Source: Opitutia bacterium UBA4506 (lineage in GTDB: Bacteria > Verrucomicrobiota > Verrucomicrobiia > Opitutales > Puniceicoccaceae). Taken from it: 64,000 nt of DNA. The stretch covers positions 104,220-168,219 of the forward strand of contig DGMY01000077.1 in the NCBI GenBank assembly GCA_002388665.1, in the 5' to 3' direction. Made by a program: the position numbers and the translations under genes. Shown here one piece after another: positions 31,194 to 39,405 of this stretch (position 1 is its first letter; each line of letters begins with the position of its first letter). The notes beneath the pieces were generated by a model. That model searched no databases and was not told the DNA's origin. It saw only the letters and a program-made list of their open reading frames with translations.

Positions 31194-32384
31194 TTACAAG
31201 ATGGCCCAGCCGACCAGGCCACTCAGGATTACCAGCGCCCAAGCCGGTACCTTCCAAAATTGAATGAGGAGGTAGGCGATGACAGCGAAGGCGGCGGCCC
31301 GGGGAGAGACAATCGCACTCGTCCAGACCGGGTCATAGAAAGCGGCGAGGAGGAGGCCCACTACTGCGGCGTTGGTGCCGGCGAGTGCTCGGCGAGCTCC
31401 ACGATTTGCGCGGATCTTTTCCCAAAAGGGTAGAATTCCCGTGACGAGGAGGATCGATGGGATGTAGATGACCACGAGGCAGTAGAGGCCGCCTAGCCAT
31501 CCGGTCGGAGACCGATCCATCGAAGCTCCGAGAAAGGCGGAAAACGTAAACAGCGGCCCCGGTACCGCTTGGGCGGCCCCGTATCCGGCAAGGAATGTAT
31601 TTTCATCGACCCATCCAGTCGAGACTACTGCTTCTTCCAGGAGGGGAAGTACGACATGTCCGCCACCAAAAACCAGTGATCCAGAGCGATAGAACGCATC
31701 AAAATATTGAACCCAACGAGAGTCCGAGATGCTCGACAGCCCCCAGAAGCCCAGAAGTAGGGCCGCGAACAGAGCGACGTAAAGACAGCCGGCTCTCGGC
31801 GATCGTTTGGCCCCGGTCGCACTGTGCCCCGGGTCGGGGGTGTCGGCGGACAAAAGTAGCCAACCGGCAATTGCCCCGGCTATGACCACACCCACCTGGG
31901 CCCACGCAGTCGGAAAGAGGAGAATGACTGCGGCCGAAATGAGTGCGAAACTGGCGGTGGTTCGGGTGTTGCAGAGCTTGATGCCCATCCCCCACACCGC
32001 CTTGGCCACTACAGCGACGGCAGCCAGTTTGAGCCCGAGGACCCAACCCGCATCCGAGGCGTCCCCGATCGAAGAGAGTCCGTAGGCGAAGAGGATGAGC
32101 GCAATGGCGGAGGGAAGGGTAAAGGCCGACCAGGCAATGATCCCCCCGGCCCAACCATGGCGCTGGTACCCAATTGCATAACCGACTTGGCTGCTGGCCG
32201 GTCCCGGCAGGAACTGGCAGAGGGCCACTAGATCGGCGTAGGCTTGATCCGTTAACCACTTTCGACGGATCACGAACTCGTCTCTAAAGTACCCCAAATG
32301 CGCCACTGGACCTCCGAAAGAGGTGAGGCCGAGACGCAGATAAATGAAAAAGAGGGAGAGGAGGGGAGCTTGTTTTTGTGGCAT
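31194..32384 (-). CDS. chrA: Chromate efflux transporter ChrA (long, two-domain form)
   Basis: 396 residues with about ten helices in two related halves, the long-chain CHR arrangement. The first half shows LTSFGGPVAHLGYFRDEFV and CQFLPGPASSQVGYAIG; the second half has SLVFGGGHVVLPLLEEAVV and YGAAQAVPGPLFTFSAFLG. Such repeats are characteristic of ChrA, which exports chromate. Substrate is inferred from the family; some members have other or unknown substrates. No chrB regulator lies beside it. It is read towards trmD and stands alone. Confidence 0.88.
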   Translation of the reverse strand: MPQKQAPLLSLFFIYLRLGLTSFGGPVAHLGYFRDEFVIRRKWLTDQAYADLVALCQFLPGPASSQVGYAIGYQRHGWAGGIIAWSAFTLPSAIALILFAYGLSSIGDASDAGWVLGLKLAAVAVVAKAVWGMGIKLCNTRTTASFALISAAVILLFPTAWAQVGVVIAGAIAGWLLLSADTPDPGHSATGAKRSPRAGCLYVALFAALLLGFWGLSSISDSRWVQYFDAFYRSGSLVFGGGHVVLPLLEEAVVSTGWVDENTFLAGYGAAQAVPGPLFTFSAFLGASMDRSPTGWLGGLYCLVVIYIPSILLVTGILPFWEKIRANRGARRALAGTNAAVVGLLLAAFYDPVWTSAIVSPRAAAFAVIAYLLIQFWKVPAWALVILSGLVGWAIL

Positions 32385-32490
32385 GGCGCGATCTGTCGTA
32401 TAGCACTTATGTCCCCCAATATTTCTTCAGAAGTCGAGACGGAAAAAACAGCTCGTCTCGAACCGATTGGGTCGGTAGAAGCCCTTCCTT

Positions 32491-33123
32491 ATGGAGGTCA
32501 AAATTCTTCCCTTGGGACCAATTCAAACTAACGCCTTTTTCCTGATCAACGGTGACCACTCCGTGCTGATCGATGCGCCGAAAGGGGCACACGAAGCCAT
32601 CGCCGCCTTGCTCGAGGAGAAGGGGCTCACTCTGGACGCCCTCTTGCTCACCCACGGCCATTGGGATCACACCACAGATGCCTACCTGTTTCAAAAGGAC
32701 GGGGTCCCGCTATATGGTCATCGGGCGGATCTGGACTTGTTCGCAAATCCCCGTTCCATGTCGTCTTATGGATTGGAGGGGATCCCGATGGAGCCTGTTC
32801 AGATCGACTATTGGGTAGACCAAGGCACCCAATTGGAACTTCTTGGTGAGTCCATTGAGGTCCGCCATGTGCCGGGACATTGTCCGGGAAATGTGCTCTT
32901 CTACCTGGAGGACCAAGCCGCCTGCTTTAGTGGTGATGTGATTTTTGCCGGTAGCATTGGCCGGGTCGATCTCCCCGGTGGCAATTTTTCGATAATCGAA
33001 CAGTCGATTCGAAACCGGGTCTATACCTTGCCCGACGAAACCGAGATTTTTCCAGGGCACGGGCCGGTGACCTCCGTTCGTGAAGAGAAGCGCCGAAATG
33101 CTTACGTCCGGCCAGTTGCTTGA
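32491..33123 (+). CDS. MBL-fold metallo-hydrolase (glyoxalase II-like)
   Basis: 210 residues with the full metal-binding pattern of the metallo-beta-lactamase fold: HGHWDH (H55, H57, D59, H60), the second-site His in VPGHCPGN, the bridging Asp in FSGDVIFAGSIGR, and the final His in FPGHGP. The small size and motifs match the YcbL/glyoxalase-II-like group, which hydrolyse thioesters such as S-lactoylglutathione. The substrate is not certain. It precedes ribD with a 19-bp gap and is probably co-transcribed with ribD and rdgB. Confidence 0.87.
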   Translation: MEVKILPLGPIQTNAFFLINGDHSVLIDAPKGAHEAIAALLEEKGLTLDALLLTHGHWDHTTDAYLFQKDGVPLYGHRADLDLFANPRSMSSYGLEGIPMEPVQIDYWVDQGTQLELLGESIEVRHVPGHCPGNVLFYLEDQAACFSGDVIFAGSIGRVDLPGGNFSIIEQSIRNRVYTLPDETEIFPGHGPVTSVREEKRRNAYVRPVA

Positions 33124-33142
33124 ATAGGTTCCCCCCCAGTTG

Positions 33143-34261
33143 ATGCAGATTGAGACTGATGAGTATTGGATGCGCCGGGCCATCGCTGTTGCCCGGAAAG
33201 GATGGGGAGGCACCCACCCGAATCCGTCGGTAGGAGCCGTGATCGTCGATGGGGCTGAGCTCCTGGCAGAGGGATATCACGCCGTGGCCGGCGGTCCCCA
33301 TGCAGAGGTCGAGGCCATTCGGAACCTAACCGGTCCCGTTCCAGAGTCGGCGACGATGTATGTCACCTTGGAGCCTTGTTCGACCCAGGGGCGAACTCCC
33401 GCCTGTACCGATGCGATTATCCGTGCGGGGATCAAGAGGGTTGTTGTCGGAGCCTTGGATGACGATGCGCGCCATCGGGGGCAGGGATTGGAAATTCTGC
33501 GAAACGCCGGTGTCCAAGCCACGGCAGGAGTTCTCGCGGATGAATGCTACGACCTGAATCTGATCTTTCACTTTTACCACAGCACCGGCCGGCCGCTGAT
33601 TGCAGCGAAGGTCGCGACCACCATCGACGGAAGGACGGCCGTTGAAAGTGGGGCCTCCAAATGGATTACGGGAGAAAAATCACGGCAGAATGTTCACGAG
33701 TGGCGTCGATATTTTCCCGCGATAGCGGTGGGTGCGCGCACCGTGCTGGCAGATGACCCCGCCCTAACCGCCAGAATCGGTTCCCGTACTTTTTGTCCGG
33801 CTCGGTTGATTTTTGACCGGTCCGGAAGGCTGGCCAATGTACCCGACCGCCGGGTCCTGACCGACGAGTTTAGGGACCGGACCACGATTTTTGTTTCAGA
33901 GTCCGCTCTACCCAAGGTGAAGTCGGCCTTGCCCAGTGAGGTCGATATCGTTGCCTTCCCCCACGAGCCGCTGTTTCGAGACTTTCTCCTTGAATGGCTC
34001 CTCGAGCGCGGTCTTCACGGGCTGTATGTGGAAGGGGGCGCCCGCTTGCACAGTTTACTCTTTGCTCAACGGGCGGTTGATTATCTCTTTGCTTATCGGG
34101 CTCCGAAATTATTTTTGGACCAGAATGCCCGTCCGGTGGGCGAGGGGATGCGCTTGAAGGACCCGACCGAGGCCATTACCGTTGACCAATGTCGGCACGA
34201 GGTTTTCGGTGCTGATCAGTTGCTTCGTGGGAAAGTGTGCTATCCTAAGGAAGTTGAATAG
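33143..34261 (+). CDS. ribD: Bifunctional riboflavin biosynthesis protein RibD
   Basis: 372 residues from ATG 33143. The N-terminal deaminase has the zinc site H53-A-E55 with C79 and C88 in PCSTQGRTPAC. The C-terminal reductase begins around residue 150 (RPLIAAKVATTIDGRTAV) with KWITGEKSRQNVHEWR and a YVEGGARLHSLL block near the end. It carries out two steps of riboflavin formation: deamination of the pyrimidine and reduction of its ribosyl side chain. No other rib genes are adjacent and no FMN riboswitch is visible. rdgB starts two bases after the stop. Confidence 0.95.
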   Translation: MQIETDEYWMRRAIAVARKGWGGTHPNPSVGAVIVDGAELLAEGYHAVAGGPHAEVEAIRNLTGPVPESATMYVTLEPCSTQGRTPACTDAIIRAGIKRVVVGALDDDARHRGQGLEILRNAGVQATAGVLADECYDLNLIFHFYHSTGRPLIAAKVATTIDGRTAVESGASKWITGEKSRQNVHEWRRYFPAIAVGARTVLADDPALTARIGSRTFCPARLIFDRSGRLANVPDRRVLTDEFRDRTTIFVSESALPKVKSALPSEVDIVAFPHEPLFRDFLLEWLLERGLHGLYVEGGARLHSLLFAQRAVDYLFAYRAPKLFLDQNARPVGEGMRLKDPTEAITVDQCRHEVFGADQLLRGKVCYPKEVE

Positions 34262-34263
34262 AA

Positions 34264-34887
34264 ATGAGTAACGGGGAAATCATAGAGATCGTGCTGGCTT
34301 CGGGAAATGAGCACAAGGCCGATGAGATTGAGAACTGGCTTCAGGGACGGGGACATCCTGTTCGGGTTGTCAGCGCGCGCGAATTTGGCGGCATGGATGG
34401 TTGCGAAGAGACCGGCACAACTTTTGAAGAGAATGCTCAGTTAAAGGTGGAATTTCTACTGAAACGGATCCCGCCTAATTTTTGGGTGTTGGCAGATGAC
34501 AGCGGTCTGGCCGTCGACGCCTTACAGGGAGAGCCAGGCGTTTTCTCCGCGAGGTTTGCGGGAGAGGGTGCCAGTGATCGCCAGAACCGTGAATTGCTCT
34601 TGGAGCGGATTCGCAAGGTTAGCTCCCCTCGTCGTCGGTCCGCTCGGTTTGTCTGTGTCCTTGCTCTTTCCAAGAATCACAAACCTTCCGATATCCTACT
34701 ATTCCGGGGCGAGTGCGAAGGTAGGATTCTGTGCTGCCCTCATGGGGATGGGGGCTTTGGTTACGATTCCGTCTTTGCCGCCACCGGGTCCCAGCAGTCT
34801 TTTGCCGAAATTTCTCAAGAAGAGAAAAGTCTCGTCAGCCACCGCGGCCGTGCTTTGGAAAAATTAGAAAAAGAGTTGACCGGCTGA
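34264..34887 (+). CDS. rdgB: XTP/dITP pyrophosphatase (RdgB/HAM1)
   Basis: 207 residues. The family's signature blocks are present: LASGNEHKADEI at the N-terminus, the catalytic ADDSGLAVDALQGEPGVFSARF region, GFGYDSVF, and the C-terminal SHRGRALEKLE. The enzyme removes non-canonical purine nucleoside triphosphates such as dITP and XTP from the pool, protecting DNA. It directly follows ribD with a 2-bp gap. A tRNA-Ala gene starts 39 bp after its stop. Confidence 0.95.
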   Translation: MSNGEIIEIVLASGNEHKADEIENWLQGRGHPVRVVSAREFGGMDGCEETGTTFEENAQLKVEFLLKRIPPNFWVLADDSGLAVDALQGEPGVFSARFAGEGASDRQNRELLLERIRKVSSPRRRSARFVCVLALSKNHKPSDILLFRGECEGRILCCPHGDGGFGYDSVFAATGSQQSFAEISQEEKSLVSHRGRALEKLEKELTG

Positions 34888-34926
34888 TCGAATCTCGGTT
34901 TTTTCTTTCCTTTCCTATCGGGAAAT

Positions 34927-35002
34927 GGGGCCGTAGCTCAGTTGGAAGAGCGCTTGCATGGCATGCAAGAGGTCGACGGTTCGATCCCGTTCGGCTCCAC
35001 CA
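34927..35002 (+). tRNA. tRNA-Ala (anticodon GGC, 3' CCA encoded)
   Basis: A 76-nt cloverleaf. The acceptor stem GGGGCCG pairs with CGGCTCC and holds the G3-U70 wobble that defines alanine identity. The D-stem is GCTC/GAGC, the anticodon stem CTTGC/GCAAG with loop ATGGCAT, and the anticodon GGC is at 34960-34962. The T arm reads through GGTTCGATCCC. Discriminator A73 and the CCA end are encoded. It reads GCC and GCU codons. Its 3' end borders the AT-richer segment carrying the kinase-HIRAN genes. Confidence 0.97.
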
Positions 35003-35065
35003 TTTTTCGCCGGGTCACTAAGGCGGCGATACCTTCACCCATTTTTGATAAAGAGGGGGGGAGCT

Positions 35066-35824
35066 TTAAGCTAGGCTACTGGAGAGTGACAGATATTCGT
35101 CATCTTCCATTGGATTGTAGTCATTGGGTAGGTGCCCGCATAATTCAATTAAAACGCGTTGTTTAGATGGAGCCGGAATCGGGTTAAATCTGATTACTTT
35201 TGCCTTTATTAAATCAGGGGCATTTGCGATTGCATGGACCAAATCATGGACCAAATACCGAGGCGCCCAGCCCAATACGTGATAATCTTCGCTTTGAATT
35301 TGAACAGCTGTGGTCGTTTGAGGATTCGTCAACTCGACGGTGACATATAGATTTTCGCCCGCGTTTAGGGATTCTAATCGGCGTTGGGAAGCCTCATTTG
35401 CATGACGCCAGCCATGTAGAAAGAATCGTGTTTGAAAGCAGCCACTTTCGTCTTTGCTGATTTTTGGAAACACCTCGTAGGAGTCTGTTGCGCGAAATCC
35501 ACCGTCAACCGCCATGATTTCCAATGGATCCGGCTCCATGCCTCCCAAATCAAGTAACTGTAGGTATTGCTGGAATCCTCGACGACCAGAAGTCATCACG
35601 CGATTGCGAAACAATGGGAACAGCTCTTCTGATTCGTAGACCTTATTAAAGTCTGGAAAGTCATAGAGTGGTAGGAAGCCGCTGTCGCACTTCGCATCCA
35701 TTGCGCCACGGGTATAACTAAACGTAAAACGACGACTCTCGGGTTGCGCATCTAAACGTCCGACAGGATACCACGCTCGTGATCGTGTGTCTTGCCAGCC
35801 TAAAAAGAATGTGCGGTCTTTCAT
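35066..35824 (-). CDS. HipA-N-like plus HIRAN-domain protein
   Basis: 252 residues. Residues about 19-115 (VGRLDAQPESRRFTFSY through SEELFPLFRNRV and PLEIMAVDGG) resemble the HipA N-terminal subdomain, the part that exists as a separate protein (HipS) in HipBST systems. Residues about 132-232 read as a HIRAN domain (RFFLHGWRHAN, then ELTNP and VLGWAPRYLVHDLVHAI). HIRAN binds DNA ends in eukaryotic HLTF and occurs in bacteria as stand-alone proteins near repair or defence genes. The ATG overlaps the kinase stop by four bases, so production is coupled. Both domain calls are by eye. Confidence 0.68.
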   Translation of the reverse strand: MKDRTFFLGWQDTRSRAWYPVGRLDAQPESRRFTFSYTRGAMDAKCDSGFLPLYDFPDFNKVYESEELFPLFRNRVMTSGRRGFQQYLQLLDLGGMEPDPLEIMAVDGGFRATDSYEVFPKISKDESGCFQTRFFLHGWRHANEASQRRLESLNAGENLYVTVELTNPQTTTAVQIQSEDYHVLGWAPRYLVHDLVHAIANAPDLIKAKVIRFNPIPAPSKQRVLIELCGHLPNDYNPMEDDEYLSLSSSLA

Positions 35825-36279
35825 TTTCGTAGATGATTCAGCTGATTAAGTGTCTCGATTAAAAGTGAAAATGCGAACTCTTTTGCAAGATCAGACATCC
35901 AATATGCTGGGAATTCTTCTAGGATTTTCTCGAATTTCCCTGAATCCAATGAGTCGAGGAGTTCGAGTCCTTTGGCAAAATAGCTAGCGAGCGTAACCAG
36001 GCCCAAACAGGCTTCAACCAGCTTCATGGGAGCTAGTCCGTGTTTCTCTTCGCCAGTGACGAAGATTGGGCTTCTGCCACGCTCGACGTATTTGCGGACT
36101 CCGAGTTCGCGAAGATAGCATTCACGATTTTGCTTACTGTCTGTGTCGTTCAACTCACGACCGAGTGAGGATGCGTGATCAAAACTGGGGGCTAGACGTC
36201 CCAGCCACCCATCGCCTTTGCGCTTGCGGACGATGCCCCAATTCTCGTGGTGGCTGATCCACATTGCAGATGAGTGCAT
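35821..36279 (-). pseudogene. HipA/CtkA-like kinase, C-terminal fragment
   Basis: This frame carries the C-terminal half of a HipA-like kinase: HHENWG (catalytic-loop Asn), then LAPSFDHASSLG, whose Asp is the metal-binding residue. Its own first ten residues (MHSSAMWIS) are out-of-frame sequence and do not belong to the family. Removing one base near 36255 joins it to the N-terminal fragment at D-R-H-H-E-N-W-G and gives a 305-residue protein. The rest is helical and Leu-rich. The stop overlaps the start of the HIRAN gene by four bases. Confidence 0.72.
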
Positions 36280-36739
36280 CTAATATCAAATAAGTCGCCA
36301 TCTGCGAGCGGGCGCGGTGGTTTGCTTTTTCGTCAGAAAAAGAAGATCCAATCGCATTAAAGATGCGCTCTACAGTATGGTCTTTGTGTCTGAAGCGTTT
36401 GGTCTGTAAATAGTTGGAATCGAATCCATGTAAAATCTGATTACCGTGATAGAGTTCATAGCCATTCGCTTTAGTAAAACTGGCGGTCGCCGTCCCTTTG
36501 GATGTTTGGAAGTCGGCTAGCTCCACACGTGGCACCTTAATGCCCATGATCTTTGCAATCTCATAGGCGATCTTCTCTGCCCAGTGCTGTCCGGTACCTG
36601 CGGTGGGCTCCTTAAATAGCCATTCAGAATCTTCCTTTCCATCAATGCCACTTCCTCGAAACCAAAACTTATCTTTCGTGCCGAGTTGCTCTTGTTCGAG
36701 GACGAATCCTGGTTCGATTGTAAATACGGGGTAGGCCAT
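36179..36739 (-). pseudogene. HipA/CtkA-like kinase, N-terminal fragment
   Basis: From ATG 36739 the first 161 residues read as the N-terminal half of a HipA/CtkA-like protein kinase: WLFKEPT with probable ATP-binding K43, QHWAEKIAYEIAKIMGI, YELYHGNQIL, and the start of the catalytic loop (ALICNVD, D161). Beyond D161 the frame is unrelated (QPPRELGHR...) because of a one-base insertion. Kinases of this group phosphorylate translation components such as GltX or TrpS in HipA systems. No HipB-type helix-turn-helix gene is seen upstream. The gene is broken, or the break is a sequencing error. Confidence 0.72.
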
Positions 36740-37381
36740 TGAGGGTGCGCTCAATCAATCTCCAGCTCGGGCAGGTTTGCGACGATCTTGATGGTTTTCA
36801 GACTGGCGGTGATGGGTCTTGGCAGAAGCTACAGCGGATACTTTGCCTTGCTCATGGTTTCGGTTGTTCAGAGGTTTGCGTCGTCATTGATGCCACTCTT
36901 TTATCGGCGGTCAAGGCTAGGTGCTCTCTTGTGTCCATTCGGTCAGGGCCTGTTGCGCTAGGTTGGGACTAGGGGTAAGAAAAAAGCACTCGCTTGGCTG
37001 GGACTGCTCGATTTTCGACGACCTTGAGGCTCGTGCAAGATTTGCCCGTGCCATAGGCTGTAATCAGCTTGCCACGGTCCGAAGACCCGAGGTCAGTAAG
37101 AACAGATCGATGGGCTGAAAACTGAAGTATGCGGAGTTCTTCTTGGGCTTGAGTGTCGGAGGATGGCTCGGCTGGTATTTCCCCAGTCGAATTGACTATT
37201 TCAATATCCGGCAGGCCGAACCTACTGACTAGAGGCTGCTGTCCGTCCGAAGGATCTATTTCTGCAGTAATTTCATCCGAATTAAGATCCCCAGCAGTGA
37301 ATATCTCGCTAGAATAATCGATGCTCGGCCAGTACTTTCAGAATTGAGGTTCGAGTGGGGCTGTGTCAAAACCGGATCAAT
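36740..37381. other. Poorly coding stretch between the kinase module and the SHD1 gene
   Basis: About 640 bp without a convincing gene. Short frames occur on both strands, none with a family I recognise. No integrase, no inverted repeat of insertion-sequence type, and no repeat of the tRNA-Ala 3' end is visible. A 36-codon hydrophobic frame lies at 37122-37232 (see separate entry). The stretch probably holds the kinase promoter and debris of earlier insertions. Confidence 0.5.
37122..37232 (+). CDS. Possible small membrane peptide or gene remnant
   Basis: A 36-codon frame reading KYAEFFLGLSVGGWLGWYFP then SRIDYFNIRQAEPTD and a TAG stop. The hydrophobic, Gly/Trp-rich start with a polar end resembles a one-helix membrane peptide or the beginning of a membrane protein. 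Only a CTG could start it, and there is no clear ribosome-binding site. An in-frame stop precedes it. It may be a decayed relative of the neighbouring one-helix SHD1 protein. Confidence 0.22.
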   Translation: MKYAEFFLGLSVGGWLGWYFPSRIDYFNIRQAEPTD

Positions 37382-37969
37382 ATGCAGGTCGCTGGTTTAT
37401 TGGTCGTAGTTTTCATGGTGGGAGCCCTTGGAGGGTGGTTCGGTGCGAGTCGGGCTTTGAACGAGGGGCTCGGCCCGTCTGCGAGCCGGTCAATCCGCGC
37501 GCAGATTGAGGAGATTGATCTGCGGTTGGAGACCTTGGAGTCTCAGACTATTGAGGGGGCGGGGACCGCGGAAGGGGAATCCTCCGATGCGGAGCCCTCT
37601 CCGGATGAAATTCAAGCCGTTCTGGATCATTTGGAACAACAGAATACGGTCATGGACACCTCGGCAGAATCCGAAGTTGGAGATTGGGATCGTTCGCAAC
37701 GGGAATGGTTCGATGCTCGTTTTGATCGAGGCGTTATTGCCTTTACAGATCAGGAGGGGCGGACGGTGGACGCAAACTTGGTCGCCGCGACTCAGGAAAG
37801 CGTCGATATCATTCGTGTCGCGGATAACCGGAAATTCAGTATTCCGATCGACCGCTTGGTCGCCTCGGATCAAGAATTTATCCAGTATCTCATTGAGGTG
37901 GGGCGATTGAGCGAAACGAAGAAAACGGATTCGAAAGAAATCGACTGGGATTCGATTTTTAACGACTGA
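37382..37969 (+). CDS. Membrane-anchored protein with SHD1-like domain
   Basis: About 195 residues from ATG 37382; a GTG at 37355 would add nine. One N-terminal membrane helix (VAGLLVVVFMVGALGGWFG) is followed by a predicted coiled-coil and acidic linker. The C-terminal part (about residues 120-170) reads GRTVDANLVAATQESVDI and IPIDRLVASDQEFI, the pattern of an SHD1 (SLA1 homology) domain, common in Planctomycetes-Verrucomicrobia proteins. The function is unknown. It ends about 280 bp ahead of nuoB. Confidence 0.62.
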   Translation: MQVAGLLVVVFMVGALGGWFGASRALNEGLGPSASRSIRAQIEEIDLRLETLESQTIEGAGTAEGESSDAEPSPDEIQAVLDHLEQQNTVMDTSAESEVGDWDRSQREWFDARFDRGVIAFTDQEGRTVDANLVAATQESVDIIRVADNRKFSIPIDRLVASDQEFIQYLIEVGRLSETKKTDSKEIDWDSIFND

Positions 37970-38248
37970 TCCGTTTGGCTTTCGCGAAGTTTCACCGAAA
38001 AATTATAGAATCACTATTGTCTCAATCCGATTTTTCCCCTTAAACCGTCCTTGGATGGGATTGAAGGAGTTCAGGAACGCAGAGAACTCCGGGTTTGGCG
38101 TGTATTCGCCGGGCACCGGCCTGATTTTCGTCGAAGCATTGCTCGGTCGTCGAGCGAGGCCAGAGGGTACGCGAAGGTCACGATTGGGTTTCTTCCGGTT
38201 TTTTTCTTTTATTCCTCAAATCTTCCTTTTGAATGCGAACAGCTAGAT

Positions 38249-38782
38249 ATGGAGACGCAAAGCAGCCAGGTAGGGTATAATTCTAAAGTCGAGGGGGACG
38301 TAATTGTCACCAAGGTCGATGCTGTCATCAATTGGGTTCGGAAGAATTCAGTGTGGCCGATGCCAATGGGACTTGCCTGTTGCGCGATTGAGTTGATGGG
38401 TGTCGCCGCTTCTCGTTTCGATATCAGCCGTTTTGGGATGGAGGTCATGCGCTTCTCTCCCCGCCAAGCAGATTGTATGATTGTGGCGGGCACAGTGACC
38501 TATAAAATGGCTCCTGTTGTGAGGCGTATTTACGATCAAATGGCCGACCCGAAGTGGGTGGTAGCGATGGGTGCCTGTGCGTCGACCGGCGGGATGTACC
38601 GCTCCTATGCGACGATGCAGGGCGTGGATCGGATCGTTCCCGTCGATGTCTACATCAGTGGCTGCCCTCCACGGCCGGAAGCACTGCTGGATGCGATGAT
38701 GAAACTGCAGAAGAAGATTGAGAAGGAGCCTTCGTTTAAGCAGCTCGGCAAGGAGACTGAAGAAAAGAGAGTTTGGGCATGA
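38249..38782 (+). CDS. nuoB: NADH-quinone oxidoreductase subunit B
   Basis: 177 residues from ATG 38249. The longer open frame ahead of it has no homology-like content. NuoB carries cluster N2, the last Fe-S centre before quinone. The ligands are in LACCAIELM (tandem Cys), ACASTGGMY and [10 protein letters not shown]. It binds NuoD and NuoC in the connecting part of complex I. This is the first gene of the operon here; nuoA is not upstream. Its TGA overlaps the nuoC ATG (ATGA). Confidence 0.96.
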   Translation: METQSSQVGYNSKVEGDVIVTKVDAVINWVRKNSVWPMPMGLACCAIELMGVAASRFDISRFGMEVMRFSPRQADCMIVAGTVTYKMAPVVRRIYDQMADPKWVVAMGACASTGGMYRSYATMQGVDRIVPVDVYISGCPPRPEALLDAMMKLQKKIEKEPSFKQLGKETEEKRVWA

Positions 38783-39399
38783 ACGAAATTGTCGAATCTT
38801 TGCAGCCCCGGTTTGCGGGCATAAAACCTCGCGAGTCGAGCGACCATCCGGCAATTCAATGTCCGGTGGGATTTATCCTTCCGTTGATCGAATGCCTTCG
38901 CGACGAATTTGATTACAAATTGCTCTCGGACGTAACGGCGGTCGATTGGGGCGAGGAAGAGTCTCCGCGCTTTTCAGTCGTGTACCACATTTTCTCCATC
39001 AAGGCTGCGGCCCATATTCGCATAGTTGCCGATTGTGAGGATGATGAGAACCCCTCCGTTCCATCGATCGTGAGCCTTTTTCCCGCTGCCAACTGGCACG
39101 AGCGGGAGACTTATGACATGTTCGGTATTCGTTTCGAGGGACATCCGGATCTGCGTCGTATTTTGATGTGGGATGAGTATCCCTACTATCCTTTGCGCAA
39201 GGAGTTTCCGTTGGCGGGGATAGAGACCGAACTGCCGGACGCCGAGATCGCGGAAGAAACCCGGGCGAAGGTCCTGGCAGCTCCGATGATGGGTGGCCCA
39301 TTTGTAGCAAAGGAAGGGGAGCCAATGAGCCGTTCCGAGCCGCGGGCGAAGGATCAAAGTTGGACCGAGTGGAGCAAGAAAACTCTCGAAGAGGAGTAA
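38779..39399 (+). CDS. nuoC: NADH-quinone oxidoreductase subunit C
   Basis: 206 residues from ATG 38779. The 30-kDa subunit signature is [41 protein letters not shown]. NuoC helps join the peripheral arm of complex I to the quinone site. It is a separate protein, not fused to NuoD as in E. coli. The start overlaps the nuoB stop by four bases and nuoD starts 6 bp after its stop. The C-terminal 40 residues are a variable polar tail. Confidence 0.95.
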   Translation: MNEIVESLQPRFAGIKPRESSDHPAIQCPVGFILPLIECLRDEFDYKLLSDVTAVDWGEEESPRFSVVYHIFSIKAAAHIRIVADCEDDENPSVPSIVSLFPAANWHERETYDMFGIRFEGHPDLRRILMWDEYPYYPLRKEFPLAGIETELPDAEIAEETRAKVLAAPMMGGPFVAKEGEPMSRSEPRAKDQSWTEWSKKTLEEE

Positions 39400-39405
39400 G
39401 CGAGA

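Noticed and set aside
35003..37381. Direct repeat of the tRNA-Ala 3' end (att site)
   Set aside because: I looked for GTTCGATCCCGTTCGGCTCC-like copies downstream and found none.
38051..38248. N-terminal extension of about 66 codons in the nuoB frame
   Set aside because: The residues are unlike NuoB; the family-like sequence starts at ATG 38249.
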